A DNA stretch of 64,000 nt from Bradyrhizobium sp. URHD0069 (GTDB lineage Bacteria; Pseudomonadota; Alphaproteobacteria; Rhizobiales; Xanthobacteraceae). Below the pieces are notes generated by a model. The model had not been told where the DNA came from. It saw only the letters and a program-made list of their open reading frames with translations, and did not search any database. The DNA lies in contig NZ_JNIJ01000016.1 of NCBI RefSeq assembly GCF_000701345.1, positions 83,599 to 147,598 on the forward strand, written 5' to 3'. Made by a program: the position numbers and the translations under genes. Every line of letters begins with the position of its first letter. Position 1 is the first letter of the stretch. Shown here in pieces: positions 21,426-30,642 of the stretch.

Positions 21426-22723
21426 GCGACCTGACCTCAAGCGCCGCGCCTCCCTATCCGGCCACCGCCGAAAAGTTCAAATTCTATGGATTGTGGGTTG
21501 CGGCCGCGATCGCGCTGCTGGTACTGCCGAAGCTATTCAGCTCAGGCGGATCGCTGACCACGTTCAGCCTGATCGGCATCTCGATTATCTTCTCGCTGTC
21601 CTACAACATCCTGCTGGGCCAGACCGGCCTGCTGTCGTTCGGCCACGCGGTATATTACGGCCTCGGCGGTTTCCTGGTGATTCACGCCATCAACATCATC
21701 GGCATGAACAAGCTGCCGATCCCGCTGCCGGTGGTGCCGCTGATCGGTGGATTGACCGGATTGCTGTTCGCGGTCCTGCTCGGTTGGGTCTCGACCCAGC
21801 GCAGCGGAACCGCCTTCGCGATGATCTCGCTCGGCGTCGCCGAACTGGTCGCCTCCTCGGCGCTGATCCTGCGGACGTTTTTCGGCGGCGAAGCCGGCAT
21901 CTCCGCCAACCGCACCAAACTATTCCGCGTATTCGACTGGAGTTTCGGGCCGCAAATCCAGATCTATTATCTGGTTGCGGCGTGGACGCTGCTGGCCGTT
22001 ATCGCCATGTACGCCCTCACCCGCACGCCGCTCGGGCGGATGTGCAACGCGGTGCGCGACAATCCCGAGCGGGTGCAGTTCGTCGGCTACGATCCGCACG
22101 TCGTGCGCTATCTGGCTTTCTGCTTTTCCGGCTTCTTTGCCGGCATTGCAGGGGCGCTCGCGGCCATCAACTTCGAGATCGCCAATTCGGCCTATCTCGG
22201 CGCCGTGCAGTCGGGGACGGTGCTGTTCGCCACCTATATCGGCGGCGTCGGCTTCTTTATCGGACCGATCATCGGCGCGATCTTCGTCACGCTGCTTTCG
22301 CTCGGCCTCAGTGATCTGACGCCGGTATGGCAGCTCTATTTCGGATTGATCTTCATCGCGGTGGTGATGTTTGCGCCGGGCGGCATCACCGGCCTGCTGA
22401 TGATGCATCGCCCGCTGTTGAAGGCCGGCAGGTTGAGCAAGGTCCTGCCCAGCTACCTGATCGCCTTCGTGCCGACGCTGGCGATGATCGTAGGCCTCAT
22501 CCTCGCGATTGAAACGACGGTGCATTTCACCGTCAATCCCGGCGAAGATTCTCACATCAAGGCGTTCGGCGTCAGGTTCGATGCGGCGAACCCGTACATA
22601 TGGGCGATGGCGGCGATCCTCCTGATCGGTGGCTTTCTGGTGGCGCGCAAAACCTGGACATGGGTCGGGCATGCCTGGGATGACGCGACCAGCGTGGCGC
22701 GCGAAAAAGGAGTCGCCTCGTGA
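21422..22723 (+). CDS. livM: HAAT-family ABC permease LivM with C-terminal extension (cluster 2)
   Basis: A 433-residue permease. The LivM core (GQTGLLSFGHAVYYGLGGF; loop VRDNPERVQFVGYDP) ends near FAPGGITGLLMMHRPLL. Unlike ordinary LivM (~320-360 residues) it continues with about 100 residues holding two more hydrophobic segments (SYLIAFVPTLAMIVGLIL and YIWAMAAILLIGGFLVARK) and a charged tail. The ATG at 21422 overlaps the livH stop; the end overlaps livG as GTGA. Confidence 0.9.
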   Translation: MSDLTSSAAPPYPATAEKFKFYGLWVAAAIALLVLPKLFSSGGSLTTFSLIGISIIFSLSYNILLGQTGLLSFGHAVYYGLGGFLVIHAINIIGMNKLPIPLPVVPLIGGLTGLLFAVLLGWVSTQRSGTAFAMISLGVAELVASSALILRTFFGGEAGISANRTKLFRVFDWSFGPQIQIYYLVAAWTLLAVIAMYALTRTPLGRMCNAVRDNPERVQFVGYDPHVVRYLAFCFSGFFAGIAGALAAINFEIANSAYLGAVQSGTVLFATYIGGVGFFIGPIIGAIFVTLLSLGLSDLTPVWQLYFGLIFIAVVMFAPGGITGLLMMHRPLLKAGRLSKVLPSYLIAFVPTLAMIVGLILAIETTVHFTVNPGEDSHIKAFGVRFDAANPYIWAMAAILLIGGFLVARKTWTWVGHAWDDATSVAREKGVAS

Positions 22724-23469
22724 GCACTGCGATCGAATTGCGCGGGGTCGAGAAGAGCTTCGGCATCACCTCGGTGATCCGTAACGTCAACCTGGCGGTC
22801 GCGCAGGGCGAGCGCCATGCCTTGATCGGACCGAATGGCGCCGGCAAATCCACCCTGTTCAATCTGATCAGCGGCTACATGCTCCCGACCACCGGCAGCA
22901 TCCTGTTGCGGGACAAAGTGATCTCCGGCCTGCCGCCCTATCAAATCAATCGCCGCGGGCTGTCACGCAGCTTTCAGGTGACCAACGTGTTCGCCAATAT
23001 GAGCGTGTGGGAGAACCTTCGCTGCGCCGTGCTGTGGGCAGCCGGTTACCGCTATGCATTCTGGAAGAATATCGACAACCTGCCGGAAGTGCGCGACCGG
23101 ACCGCGCAAATTCTCGGGGATATCCACCTCATCGCCCGGCGCGACGTGCCGGCTGGTCTACTGACCTACGCGGAGCAGCGCGCTCTCGAGATCGGCATCA
23201 CCATTGCCGGCGGCGCCGATGTCATTCTACTGGACGAGCCGACCGCCGGCATGAGCCACGCCGAAACCGAACGCGCGGTGGCGCTGATCCGCCGGCTGAC
23301 AGAAGGCCGCACTCTGCTGATCGTCGAGCACGACATGAGCGTGGTGTTTGGTCTCGCCGACCGCATTTCGGTGCTGGTGTATGGCCAGATCATCGCATCC
23401 GGAACGCCTGAGGAGATTCGCGGCAATCCGAAAGTCCGGGAAGCCTATCTTGGTGAGGAGGCCGCCTGA
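22720..23469 (+). CDS. livG: HAAT-family ABC transporter ATPase LivG (cluster 2)
   Basis: A 249-residue ATPase with Walker A GPNGAGKST, a LivG-type signature region LTYAEQRALEIGITIA, Walker B VILLDEPTAGMSHAE and IVEHDMSVVF. The GTG start overlaps the livM stop (GTGA), and the stop overlaps the livF ATG (TGATG), so the genes are translationally coupled. Confidence 0.92.
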   Translation: MSTAIELRGVEKSFGITSVIRNVNLAVAQGERHALIGPNGAGKSTLFNLISGYMLPTTGSILLRDKVISGLPPYQINRRGLSRSFQVTNVFANMSVWENLRCAVLWAAGYRYAFWKNIDNLPEVRDRTAQILGDIHLIARRDVPAGLLTYAEQRALEIGITIAGGADVILLDEPTAGMSHAETERAVALIRRLTEGRTLLIVEHDMSVVFGLADRISVLVYGQIIASGTPEEIRGNPKVREAYLGEEAA

Positions 23470-24164
23470 TGCTCGAGGTCCGCGACCTGCACGCCTATTA
23501 CGGCAAGAGCCATATCCTGCAGGGCGTGGATATGCATATCGATGCCGGCGAGGTGGTCAGCCTGCTCGGCCGCAACGGCGTCGGCCGCTCGACGACCGTC
23601 AAGGCCATCATGGGTGAAGTTCCGCCGCAGGGCTCTATCTGGTTCAAGGGCGCCGATATAGCCGGCTTGCCGAGCTACCGGATCGCGCATCTGGGGCTTG
23701 GTTACGTTCCCGAGCATCGCGATATCTTCCCCGGCCTTACCGTGCGGCAAAACCTGATGCTTGGCATCAAGGATCCCAGGCGCGCGGGCAAGTGGCGGCT
23801 TGAGGATATGCTGGAGATGTTTCCCAACCTCGCCGCACGCGCAGATACCGCTGCGGGCGTATTGTCGGGCGGCGAAAAGCAGATGCTGACCATTTGCCGC
23901 ACGCTGATGGGCGACCCCGAACTCGTCATGATCGACGAGCCCACCGAGGGGCTGGCGCCACTTATCGTGCAACAGGTCGGCGATCTCATTGCCGAGATTG
24001 CGCGCCGCGGCGTCGCGATCCTGCTGGTCGAGCAGAAACTGTCGATCGCGATGCGTATTTCGCATCGCCTCTATGTAATGGGCCACGGCCGCATCGTGTT
24101 CGAGGGCACGCCGGCCGAACTCAAAGCCAACGCGGCGGTTCGCCAGGAATGGCTCGAGGTCTGA
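23469..24164 (+). CDS. livF: HAAT-family ABC transporter ATPase LivF with Lys-to-Arg Walker A (cluster 2)
   Basis: A 231-residue ATPase with signature LSGGEKQML, Walker B LVMIDEPTEGLAP and the LivF-type ending. Its Walker A reads GRNGVGRST: the normally invariant lysine is arginine. Other motifs are intact, so the site may be non-canonical rather than dead, with LivG supplying the standard site. It is the last gene of cluster 2. The following 231-base gap holds a GC-rich palindrome (CCCCGGGTACCCCGG, near 24200) and no gene. Confidence 0.9.
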   Translation: MLEVRDLHAYYGKSHILQGVDMHIDAGEVVSLLGRNGVGRSTTVKAIMGEVPPQGSIWFKGADIAGLPSYRIAHLGLGYVPEHRDIFPGLTVRQNLMLGIKDPRRAGKWRLEDMLEMFPNLAARADTAAGVLSGGEKQMLTICRTLMGDPELVMIDEPTEGLAPLIVQQVGDLIAEIARRGVAILLVEQKLSIAMRISHRLYVMGHGRIVFEGTPAELKANAAVRQEWLEV

Positions 24165-24395
24165 TACCCAAGTGGATTGGCATCGAAACAGGACGGCCGC
24201 CCCGGGTACCCCGGTGAAGTCTAGTGCCAAACCCGAATTGTGGCGGACCAAGCCCCGCCCGCGGCACAGGGCACCTTGTGGGATGGCTTAAGTGGAATGG
24301 CCTGACCGTGAGGGTCGATATATGATGGGCCCGCTAACAGCAACGAACAGATAACAGATAAAGAGCGCGTCAAGCGCCGTATCTCGGAGGGATGA

Positions 24396-25217
24396 GTGGC
24401 TTACACGTTGGAAGTGCGCGGGGTGTCACTGCGCTTCGGTGGCGTACGTGCGCTCACCGACGTCAGCTTTGGCGTGAACGACGGCGAATTGTTTTCGATC
24501 ATCGGCCCCAACGGCGCCGGCAAGACCTCTATCGTCAACTGCATCTCAGGACGCTACCGGCCGACCGAGGGCCAGCTGTTCTACCGCGGCAAGGATATCA
24601 CCGCGCTAAATCCCAATGCGCGGCCCCGGCTCGGCATTGGCCGCACCTTCCAGAACCTCGCGCTGTTTCATCATATGAGCGTGCTCGACAACATCATGGT
24701 CGGGCGTCACCACTTGCTGAAAAACAACTTTATCACGGGATCGCTGTACTGGCTGACCGGAGCGCGGCGCGAAGAGCTCGAGCATCGCCGCAAGGTCGAG
24801 GAGATCATCGATTTCCTCGATCTGCAGTCGGTGCGGAAGGCAACCGCCGGCACCCTTCCCTACGGCCTGCGCAAGCGCGTCGAGCTGGCCCGCGCCATGG
24901 CGCTGGAGCCGCAGCTGATCCTGCTTGACGAGCCGATGGCCGGCATGAATTTCGAGGAAAAAGAGGACATGGCGCGCTACATCGTCGATCTCAACGAAGA
25001 GTTCGGCATGACGGTCATGATGATCGAGCACGACATGGGCGTGGTGATGGATATTTCCCACCGCGTCATGGTGCTGGATTTCGGCCGCAAGATCGCCGAA
25101 GGCGGTCCGGCCGCGGTACTGGCCGATCCCCATGTGAAGCGCGCCTATCTCGGCGAAGAGGACGCGGTCCTGGTCGATCCCGACGATAAGCCGACGCCGG
25201 CGGAGAGCATGGCATGA
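24396..25217 (+). CDS. livG: HAAT-family ABC transporter ATPase, LivG type (cluster 3)
   Basis: A 273-residue ATPase with Walker A GPNGAGKTS, LivG-type signature region TLPYGLRKRVELARAM, Walker B LILLDEPMAGMNFEE and MIEHDMGVVMD. The start is a GTG with a GGAGG-type site just upstream; an out-of-frame ATG lies four bases earlier. First gene of cluster 3. Its stop overlaps the ATG of an acyl-CoA ligase gene (ATGA), tying transport and CoA activation. Confidence 0.9.
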   Translation: MAYTLEVRGVSLRFGGVRALTDVSFGVNDGELFSIIGPNGAGKTSIVNCISGRYRPTEGQLFYRGKDITALNPNARPRLGIGRTFQNLALFHHMSVLDNIMVGRHHLLKNNFITGSLYWLTGARREELEHRRKVEEIIDFLDLQSVRKATAGTLPYGLRKRVELARAMALEPQLILLDEPMAGMNFEEKEDMARYIVDLNEEFGMTVMMIEHDMGVVMDISHRVMVLDFGRKIAEGGPAAVLADPHVKRAYLGEEDAVLVDPDDKPTPAESMA

Positions 25218-27145
25218 TGGATTACGCCGGCCGCGTCGCGCAAGCCGATACCTTTCCAAAATTGTTGCGCCTCAACGCGCACGAACATGGCGGCGAGATC
25301 GCGCTGCGCGAAAAAGATTTCGGGCTGTGGCGGCTGTTCACCTGGAACGACTACCAGACCCGGGTGCGCGACTTCGCGCTCGGCATGGTCGAACTCGGCA
25401 TCGGCAGCGGCGACGTCATCGGCATCATCGGCGACAACCGGCCGGACTGGGTGTCGGCCGAAATCGCCGCCCACGCCGTCGGGGCCATGAGTCTCGGTCT
25501 CTATAGGGACGTGCTCGACGAGGAGGCCGCCTACCTGCTCAGCTATGGCGAAGCCAAACTGGTCTTCGCCGAGGACGAAGAACAGGTCGACAAGCTGCTG
25601 ACGCTTGCCGATCGCGTGCCGCATCTCAAGCACATCGTCTATTCCGATCCGCGCGGCATGCGGAAGTATGACGACCCCCGGCTGATGGAAGCCGACAAGC
25701 TCGCCAGCCTGGGGCGCGACCGCGCCGTGCGCGAACCCGATCTCTACGACGGCCTGGTGGACTTAACCAAAGGCGAAGACGTCGCGATTCTCTGCACCAC
25801 CTCGGGCACGACCGCCAACCCTAAACTGGCGATGCTCGCCGCCGGGCGGGTACTGCGGCATTGCGCGGCCTATCTCGCCTTCGACCCCAAGGGCCCCGAC
25901 GACGAATACGTCTCGGTGCTGCCGCTGCCCTGGATCATGGAACAGGTCTACGCCCTTGGCAAAGGCCTGCTGTGCCGGATGAAGGTCAACTTCGTCGAGC
26001 AGCCCGACACCATGATGCACGATTTCCGCGAGATCGCGCCGACCTTCGTGCTGTTCGCACCAAGGGTCTGGGAATCCATCGCCGCCGACGTGCGCGCCGG
26101 CGTGATGGACTCCTCCCCGCTCAAGCAACGCCTCTATGAACTCGGCATGAAAACGGGATTGTCGGCGCTGGCGCGGGGCAAGCGCTCCGTGATCTTGGAT
26201 ACGCTGCTGTTCCGCGCGCTTCGCGATCGCCTCGGCTTTACGCGGCTGCGCTCAGCGGCGACCGGCGGCGCGGCGCTCGGTCCCGACACCTTCAAATTCT
26301 TTCAAGCCATGGGCGTGCCGCTGCGCACGCTGTACGGCCAGACAGAACTGCTCGGCGCCTACACGCTGCACCCTTTGAGTCAGGTCGACCCCGACACCAC
26401 GGGCGTGGCGCTGGCCGACAATATCGAAATCCGCATCGAGAACCCGGATATCCATGGCGTCGGCGAGATCGTGGTGCGCCATCCCAACATGTTCCGCGGC
26501 TACTATAAGAACCCGGAAGCTTCCGCCGCCGATATGAAGGATGGCTGGATGCACTCGGGCGATGCCGGCTATTTCAACGACAACAAACAGCTCGTAGTGA
26601 TCGATCGCATCAAGGACCTCGCGGAAACCGCGCGTGGCGAGCGTTTCTCGCCGCAATATATCGAGAACAAACTGAAATTCTCGCCCTACATCGCGGAGAC
26701 TGTGGTGCTGGGCGCCGGCCGCGACGCGCTCGCGGCAATGATCTGTATCCGCTTTTCGATCATCTCGAAATGGGCGGAGAAAAACCGGATCTCATTCACC
26801 ACCTATACCGACCTCGCCTCGCGGCCTGAAGTGTACGCGCTGCTGTGCAAGGAGGTTGAATCCGTCAATGCCACGCTGCCGCCGGCGCAGCGCATTTCCC
26901 GCTTCCTGCTGCTCTACAAGGAACTCGACGCCGATGACGGCGAACTCACCCGCACCCGTAAAGTCCGCCGCAGCGTCATCAACGAGAAGTACGCTGACAT
27001 CATCGACGCGATCTATAGCGACAAGCGCGACATTCCCGTCGATACGGTGATCCGCTTCCAGGACGGCACCACCCAGCGCATCCGCACCACGCTTAAGGTC
27101 GTTGATCTCGGGCAAGAAGCGCCGCTTGCGGAGGCCGCGGAATGA
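25214..27145 (+). CDS. AMP-binding acyl-CoA ligase embedded in ABC transporter operon
   Basis: A 643-residue ANL-superfamily enzyme of the long-chain acyl-CoA synthetase type. The phosphate-binding motif is CTTSGTTANPKLAM (the usual GxPKG is altered). YGQTELLGAY and GWMHSGDAGYF are the following adenylation motifs, and DRIKDLAETARGERFSPQYIE the hinge region. It should adenylate a carboxylic acid and pass it to CoA in the cytosol. It overlaps the upstream ATPase gene and the downstream livH by four bases each, so it is part of the transporter operon and probably activates the imported acid. Confidence 0.88.
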   Translation: MMDYAGRVAQADTFPKLLRLNAHEHGGEIALREKDFGLWRLFTWNDYQTRVRDFALGMVELGIGSGDVIGIIGDNRPDWVSAEIAAHAVGAMSLGLYRDVLDEEAAYLLSYGEAKLVFAEDEEQVDKLLTLADRVPHLKHIVYSDPRGMRKYDDPRLMEADKLASLGRDRAVREPDLYDGLVDLTKGEDVAILCTTSGTTANPKLAMLAAGRVLRHCAAYLAFDPKGPDDEYVSVLPLPWIMEQVYALGKGLLCRMKVNFVEQPDTMMHDFREIAPTFVLFAPRVWESIAADVRAGVMDSSPLKQRLYELGMKTGLSALARGKRSVILDTLLFRALRDRLGFTRLRSAATGGAALGPDTFKFFQAMGVPLRTLYGQTELLGAYTLHPLSQVDPDTTGVALADNIEIRIENPDIHGVGEIVVRHPNMFRGYYKNPEASAADMKDGWMHSGDAGYFNDNKQLVVIDRIKDLAETARGERFSPQYIENKLKFSPYIAETVVLGAGRDALAAMICIRFSIISKWAEKNRISFTTYTDLASRPEVYALLCKEVESVNATLPPAQRISRFLLLYKELDADDGELTRTRKVRRSVINEKYADIIDAIYSDKRDIPVDTVIRFQDGTTQRIRTTLKVVDLGQEAPLAEAAE

Positions 27146-28035
27146 ACACCCAGCTTCTGGTCCAGCTCCTGATCAACGGCCTCGTGGTCGGCACGCTGTA
27201 TGGCGTGGTCGCGATGTCGTTCGTGCTGATCTACAAGGCGAGCCAGGTGGTGAATTTCGCACAAGGCGAATTGCTGCTGATCGGTGCCTGGGTGTGCTGG
27301 TGGCTGCTCACCAAATATCAGGTGCCGTTCTATTTGGGCATGCCGATCACCCTGGTCTTCATGTTCGTCTTCGGCATCGCGATTCAGGTGGTGATCCTGC
27401 GCCCGATGATCGGCGAGCCGATAATCTCGGTGATCATGGTGACGATCGCGCTGTCCACCGTATTCTCCGCGATGATGAAATGGATGTTCGGCGTCAATCT
27501 CCAGCCGTTTCCGCGTGTCTTCAACACCCAGAACGTGAACGTTCTCGGGCTGCAGGTCCAAACCGTCTATCTGATGAGTCTTGCGGTCTCGTTGGCGATG
27601 ATTGTGGGAATGGCGTGGTTTTTCCGGCTGTCCAAATACGGTCTCGCCATGCGCGCCACCGCGTTCAACCAGCAGGTGGCGCAGTCGCTGGGCATATCGG
27701 TGAAGAGTGTCTTCGCCATGGCATGGGCGATCTCGGCGACCGTGTCAGCGGTCGCCGGCGTCGTAGTAGCGGTCGTCAACGGCGTCTCGGCCGGTCTTTC
27801 CGCTTACGGCGTCAAGGTGTTTCCGGCGGCGATCCTCGGCGGCCTCGACAGTGTCGGCGGGGCGGTACTCGGCGGCATCATCATCGGTCTTCTGGAAAAC
27901 GTCGCGCATTTCGTCGACAGCGAATATCTGCACTGGGGCAATCTCTACGAGATAGCACCGTTCTATGCCCTAATCATTATCCTGATGATCAAGCCTTACG
28001 GCCTGTTCGGCACCAAAGATATCGAGCGGGTGTAG
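27142..28035 (+). CDS. livH: HAAT-family ABC permease LivH (cluster 3)
   Basis: A 297-residue permease with the LivH pattern IYKASQVVNFAQGELLLIGAW and the loop RATAFNQQVAQSLGISVK. It ends KPYGLFGTKDIERV. The start overlaps the ligase stop by ATGA. livM follows after six bases. Confidence 0.92.
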   Translation: MNTQLLVQLLINGLVVGTLYGVVAMSFVLIYKASQVVNFAQGELLLIGAWVCWWLLTKYQVPFYLGMPITLVFMFVFGIAIQVVILRPMIGEPIISVIMVTIALSTVFSAMMKWMFGVNLQPFPRVFNTQNVNVLGLQVQTVYLMSLAVSLAMIVGMAWFFRLSKYGLAMRATAFNQQVAQSLGISVKSVFAMAWAISATVSAVAGVVVAVVNGVSAGLSAYGVKVFPAAILGGLDSVGGAVLGGIIIGLLENVAHFVDSEYLHWGNLYEIAPFYALIIILMIKPYGLFGTKDIERV

Positions 28036-28041
28036 TCAATC

Positions 28042-29115
28042 ATGGCAGGTCAGACCCTTATCCCCGCCGGCGATTTCCGCACCAGCTATGCCGCGGACAC
28101 CACCGTGTTTCCGACCAAAACCAGCCGCAATGCGATGATCGCCGGCATCGCATTGATCTGCTTTGCGCCGCATGTTCTCAACGAGTACAGCCTCAGCCTG
28201 CTTATTCAGATCGGCATCTTCGGCATTGCTGCGCTCGGCCTCAATATCGTTGTCGGCTTCACCGGGCAGATCTCGATCGGCCACGCCGCCTTCTTCGGTT
28301 TCGGGGCGTTCACCTCCGCCTATCTCTCGAACCGGTTTGCGATTCCGGTATTTTTCTGCGTTCCGCTCGCGGGTGTGGTCACGGCGGCTGTCGGCCTGAT
28401 CTTCGGCCTGCCTGCTGCGCGCCTGAAAGGCCTTTATCTCGCGATCGCGACACTGGCCGCGCAATACATCCTGCTGGATTTCTTCGCGCGCGCGGAATGG
28501 TTCACTGGCGGAAGCGTTCCCGCCAGCGCGGAGCCGTTCTCGATCTTCGGCTATTCGCTGCGCGGCGATAAGAAATATTTTTATGTGGTACTGGCGTACG
28601 TCGTCGTCTGCTATCTGCTGGTGACGAACTTGATGCGTTCGCGCGACGGGCGCGCGCTGGTCGCGGTACGCGATCACTATCTCTCGGCAGAGATCATGGG
28701 CATCAATCTGACGAAATACCGCACGCTGTCGTTCGGTCTCGCCGCATTCTTTGCCGGGGTCGGCGGCGCGCTCTATGCGCACTACAATCAGGTGGTCTCC
28801 AATGAGGGCTTCGGCATCGAGCGCTCGATCATTTTCCTGGCCATGATCATCATCGGCGGCCTCGGCTCGATCATGGGCACGCTGATGGGCACGGCCTTCA
28901 TGGTATTGCTGCCGGAATCGATGGAATGGCTCAGCGTCGCACTTCGCGACAGCCCGATCGACCGGTTTCTGGGTCTCAAGAACAACATCGCGTTCTTGCG
29001 CGAGATGGCCATCGGCGTCATCATCATCGTCTTTCTAGTTTTTGAACCAGACGGGCTGGCGCATCGGTGGCGCCAAATCAAAACCTACTGGAAACTTTAC
29101 CCGTTCTCGCATTGA
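28042..29115 (+). CDS. livM: HAAT-family ABC permease LivM (cluster 3)
   Basis: A 357-residue permease with LivM marks VGFTGQISIGHAAFFGFGAF and VRDHYLSAEIMGINL, ending in EPDGLAHRWRQIKTYW. A ~30-residue hydrophilic N-terminus precedes the first membrane helix. Confidence 0.92.
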   Translation: MAGQTLIPAGDFRTSYAADTTVFPTKTSRNAMIAGIALICFAPHVLNEYSLSLLIQIGIFGIAALGLNIVVGFTGQISIGHAAFFGFGAFTSAYLSNRFAIPVFFCVPLAGVVTAAVGLIFGLPAARLKGLYLAIATLAAQYILLDFFARAEWFTGGSVPASAEPFSIFGYSLRGDKKYFYVVLAYVVVCYLLVTNLMRSRDGRALVAVRDHYLSAEIMGINLTKYRTLSFGLAAFFAGVGGALYAHYNQVVSNEGFGIERSIIFLAMIIIGGLGSIMGTLMGTAFMVLLPESMEWLSVALRDSPIDRFLGLKNNIAFLREMAIGVIIIVFLVFEPDGLAHRWRQIKTYWKLYPFSH

Positions 29116-29164
29116 GGTCCGAACGGGACAGATATAAGAAAACCTTTTGAGAGGAAACCGGAGG

Positions 29165-30454
29165 ATGAAGTCTATGACAACGAAAACATTGTTGAGTGCG
29201 GCTTGCCTTGCATTGCTGCTCGGCGGCGCGGCGAGGACGGCACAGGCCCAGATCGCCCTTGGGCATCTTGCCGACTATTCGGGCCCCACGTCCGACGTCG
29301 GAACACCCTTTGGTCAAGGTGTCGCCGATACCTATGCCTGGATCAACAAGAACGGCGGCATCAACGGCACCAAGGTCAACGTCGATACGGTTGACTACAG
29401 TTACCAGGTGCCACGGGCCATCGCGCAGTACAAGAAATGGTCGGGCGCCGACAAGGTAGCTGCCATTCTCGGATGGGGCACGGCCGACACCGAAGCCCTC
29501 ACAGGCTTCCTGGCTGAAGACAAGATCCCCGATATTTCGGCTTCCTACGCAGCGGCGCTTTCCGACCCGACCGGCGCCGGCGGCAAGGCGAAACCCGCTC
29601 CCTACAACTTCTTCTATGGTCCAAGCTATTCGGATGCTGTTCGCGGCATGCTGACTTGGGCTGCCGAGGACTGGAAAGCCAAGGGCAAGGCCGGCAAGCC
29701 GAAATTCGTCCATATGGGTGCCAATCATCCGTATCCGAACGCACCAAAGGCGGCGGGTGAAGCCATTGCGGCCGAACTCGGCTTCGAGCTGCTGCCCCCC
29801 ATCGTGTTCGCTTTGACTCCCGGTGACTACAGCGCGCAGTGCCTGAGCTTGAAGAGCTCGGGCGCAAACTACGCCTATCTCGGCAACACCGCAGGTTCGA
29901 ACATCTCGGTGCTGAACGCCTGCAAGGCCGCGGGGGTCGACGTGCAGTTCCTCGGCAATGTCTGGGGCATGGACGAGAACGCCGCCAAGGCCGCCGGCGC
30001 CGCCGCGGATGGCGTGGTATTTCCATTGCGTACCGCGGTTGCCTGGGGCGGCACCGCACCCGGCATGAAAACCGTGATGGAAATCTCCAAGATGTCTGAC
30101 GCGGCCGGAACGGCCTATCGTCCGGTGCACTACATTGCCGGCGTCTGCACCGCGCTCTACATGAAGGAAGCCGTCGAATGGGCCGCCAAGAATGGCGGCG
30201 CGACCGGCGAGAACGTCAAGAAGGGCTTCTACCAGAAGGCCGACTGGGTGCCGGCCGGAATGGACGGCGTCTGCAATCCGTCAACCTGGACCGAGAAGGA
30301 TCATCGCGGCACGCTCAAGGTGGATCTTTACCGAATGAAAGTCGCGGGTGCGACCGATGCGCCGCTTGGCGACCTTGTCAAGAACGGAGCTATCAAGCTC
30401 GATAAGGTGAAGACCATTGATCTGCCGCGCAAGGCCGAGTGGCTTGGGTGGTGA
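29165..30454 (+). CDS. Periplasmic substrate-binding protein of ABC transporter (cluster 3)
   Basis: About 429 residues. A signal peptide (TLLSAACLALLLGGAARTAQAQ) is followed by a type I periplasmic binding fold starting IALGHLADYSGPTSDVG. Two in-frame ATGs (29165 and 29174) are possible; both have GGAG-like sites. The divergent N-terminal motif and ligase neighbours suggest an organic acid rather than an amino acid as ligand (inference). Confidence 0.88.
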   Translation: MKSMTTKTLLSAACLALLLGGAARTAQAQIALGHLADYSGPTSDVGTPFGQGVADTYAWINKNGGINGTKVNVDTVDYSYQVPRAIAQYKKWSGADKVAAILGWGTADTEALTGFLAEDKIPDISASYAAALSDPTGAGGKAKPAPYNFFYGPSYSDAVRGMLTWAAEDWKAKGKAGKPKFVHMGANHPYPNAPKAAGEAIAAELGFELLPPIVFALTPGDYSAQCLSLKSSGANYAYLGNTAGSNISVLNACKAAGVDVQFLGNVWGMDENAAKAAGAAADGVVFPLRTAVAWGGTAPGMKTVMEISKMSDAAGTAYRPVHYIAGVCTALYMKEAVEWAAKNGGATGENVKKGFYQKADWVPAGMDGVCNPSTWTEKDHRGTLKVDLYRMKVAGATDAPLGDLVKNGAIKLDKVKTIDLPRKAEWLGW

Positions 30455-30492
30455 GACAGCGGGTTGTCCGCAGGTGATAGCGATCTACTGAG

Positions 30493-30594
30493 CCGTCATC
30501 CCCGCGAAAGCGGGGATCCAGTACGCCGCGGCTTCTCGGTTGATCGCAGGCGCCTCTGGAATACTGGATCACCCGCTTCGCGGGTGATGACGGC
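30493..30594. repeat. Palindromic intergenic repeat (CCGTCATCCCCGCG family)
   Basis: The left half has CCGTCATCCCCGCGAAAGCG and then GGGATCCAGTA; the right half has TACTGGATCACCCGCTTCG and then CGGGTGATGACGG. The halves pair over most of their length. This is a very widespread type of bacterial intergenic repeat. It sits inside the operon, between the binding-protein gene and livF. Confidence 0.8.
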
Positions 30595-30642
30595 GGGAAG
30601 CGGAACGGAAAGCCGCTCCCCCGACAACTCCAGGAGTGGGGC

